Of a stretch of 20,142 nt of DNA, positions 18,691 through 20,142 are shown one piece after another. Source of the DNA: Silene noctiflora (Eukaryota > Streptophyta > Magnoliopsida > Caryophyllales > Caryophyllaceae); the NCBI GenBank assembly GCA_009801015.1, contig VHZZ01011156.1, positions 23,354 through 43,495 of the forward strand, in the 5' to 3' direction. Position 1 is the first letter of the stretch, and the number at the start of each line of letters is the position of its first letter. The notes under the pieces are model-generated. The model made no database searches and was not told the DNA's origin. It saw only the letters and a program-made list of their open reading frames with translations. The translations under genes and the position numbers were made by a program.

Positions 18691-19666
18691 TACATGGGGC
18701 TACTCCCTTTATTGCGAATTACTTGTAGAGTGGAGCCTCCTTGTGCTTGTACTGTGGACTCTTTCTGCTCCATTTAGTTGTGGTTCACGCCCATTGTTAA
18801 ATTTGACATAAATTACGAAAGTGTTAATGATGGCGCCGAAATTAAGTATCAACCGATGGCGCCATCTCATTTTTCATTGTAATATAAGATTGTCTCACGT
18901 GACAATGGATTAGAAACGTGGAGCTAGTTTATATTAATAATTCGTTTTATAATGAAACATCAGGTTACTTCAGATAACGAGTATGTAGCACTCTCAAGTC
19001 TCAATGTGCTCCTTAGTTTAACAAGATAGGTTGTCAAGTAATGACATCCTTGTGTAAAGTAAGAAGATACTCTGTATAATATACGGAGTAAGTTCTAACA
19101 ACGGCAAAATTTCAAGCATAATACTACTAAATAAACAAGTTAATGTCTGTTATTTATCTTATTACCGATTGATTATAACGTGACATCTTCCATTGTTCAC
19201 CTCTTTCTGAGATTTTGAATTTTTGAAATTTCACATAAATATATAATTGAGATCCTTTCATGACAATATAAATTTATGTGTATTAGGGTTTAAATATTGA
19301 CAATCTCAATTTATTCATTTTTGTTTGACACATGTGAAATATATTGATAGCCATGAGAATAAATACATCGCCGTACATGTTAGGATCATCAACCTAACAA
19401 TCTTCGTCAGCTACTGCACAAATGTAATCTAATAAGCTTAAGCTAATTGCAATCAACTCAATGTTTTACATGATCAATTGATATCTGCTTTATTTGTACC
19501 ATTTTCCGTCTCTATTCTCATGCATTTTGACTTAATTCGACTCGGTTTTGGCTTCCATTTTGCCCATATTCCACGATAGTCCCATACTATGAATTCCTGT
19601 CACATTTTGTAGGGAATTGGCCCGCGGCGAGGCAAGACGGAATGAGGAGTAAACTCGGGAGTTAAC
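18691..19666. other. Intergenic, no gene recognised
   Basis: It contains the direct 9-mer GATGGCGCC at about 18830 and 18854 and the palindrome at 19068-19090. Otherwise no structure was recognised. Confidence 0.45.
19068..19090. repeat. 23-bp near-perfect palindrome ending TACGGAGTA
   Basis: TACTCTGTATAATATACGG followed by AGTA folds on itself with ten of eleven pairs matched. It includes one of five window copies of the TACTCCGTA 9-mer. It might be a minimal MITE remnant. Confidence 0.7.
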
Positions 19667-20142
19667 TGTAACACCCCCCTTCTTGTCCAGCCAAGACAAT
19701 GAGAGGATGTTATCATCTCGGTTTCCCGAGGCGGTGAATCGAAGTTGCAATTAAGAAATAATTAACATAATTAAGCTATTTAGTGATTACATACATGATA
19801 AATGAATAACAATTGATCCATACAAATATACATCTCATCTATCGACTATATCATCTACACGACTCGACTCCAAGTCTTAGGCTCGCCCCGTCTCCCGCGT
19901 GTTATCAAATCAACCTGTACTCAACCTGCTCCCCCATATGACTGGAAATATCATATGGATCAACACAGGTTATCCCAGAAATAGGTGACAATTACACACA
20001 ACCCAAACACGTCAGTTTCGATAATAAAACACAATGCAACATACATAACAATGCAACATGACAAGTATATGAATGAGACACGGTTTCACCAACACCACAC
20101 CAGTACCGGTACACACCCAGACGTACCCACAACCCGGTGACG
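19667..20142. mobile_element. Start of a probable LTR, truncated by the window edge
   Basis: TGTAACACCCCCCTTC at 19667 is followed by ATCATCTCGGTTTCCCGAGG at about 19712-19731. This pair of motifs is what I recall at the terminus of plant Ty3/gypsy chromovirus (Tekay/Del-like) LTRs. The composition shifts to C-rich towards the window edge, unlike the AT-rich sequence upstream. No second terminus or coding domain is in view, so the assignment is inferred. Confidence 0.45.

Noticed and set aside
18828..18864. TGGCGCC motifs resembling an Athila primer-binding site
   Set aside because: Two short copies 24 bp apart with no adjacent LTR end; a chance or simple direct repeat is more likely.
19532..19750. 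72-codon minus-strand frame
   Set aside because: It crosses the boundary of the probable LTR at 19667 and has no recognisable motif.

Overview
This is a plant nuclear genomic window, AT-rich and repeat-rich. It carries one recognisable host gene on the + strand and a large amount of transposon debris. The plant assignment rests on a split gene of a conserved mitochondrial family with GT-AG introns, an Athila-like Ty3/gypsy fragment, Stowaway- and PIF/Harbinger-type MITEs and the lack of any bacterial gene organisation. The 9-mer TACTCCGTA (or its complement TACGGAGTA) occurs five times; I recall this motif as very common in Caryophyllales (beet, spinach and quinoa relatives), so that order is the best guess, by inference only.

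Gene (728-8768, +). Seven exons joined with consistent phases encode a 236-residue DUF1640/CCDC90 protein (FMP32/MCUR1-like). It has a mitochondrial presequence, a long coiled coil and one C-terminal membrane helix. Exons: 728-925, 1477-1608, 1719-1778, 7669-7745, 7861-7917, 8035-8101, 8649-8768. Most ORFs longer than 60 codons elsewhere in the window are chance frames.

Intron 3 (1779-7668, 5.9 kb) is enlarged by a degenerate Athila-like retrotransposon fragment. Its two partial copies of the same 3' region face each other (2024-2893 on the minus strand, 3064-5078 on the plus strand). The plus-strand copy runs into an LTR-like end at 6467. A 0.7-kb element with hAT-like ends (4248-4951) sits in the right arm only, and the left arm preserves the matching empty site.

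The rest (about 9,000-20,142) is intergenic. It holds a 34-bp terminal-inverted-repeat element around unidentified, possibly captured sequence (10464-11262), a PIF/Harbinger MITE with TTA duplication (11351-11664), a GGGTGTTCA-ended element (12092-12570), a Stowaway MITE with TA duplication (12616-12899), a 1.38-kb solo-LTR-like unit whose end matches the intron element (13443-14820), a decayed Stowaway-like MITE (15742-15941), a second PIF/Harbinger MITE with TAA duplication (16210-16603), a diverged direct duplication (16941-17524), two related ATATCC-rich elements (15424-15560 and 18220-18690), and the start of a probable LTR running off the right edge (from 19667). No tRNA, rRNA, CRISPR or other RNA gene was recognised. 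I found no evidence of a previously undescribed biological system; the most interesting structures are the inverted, nested retroelement inside a conserved mitochondrial gene and the possibly transduplicated segment at 10464-11262.
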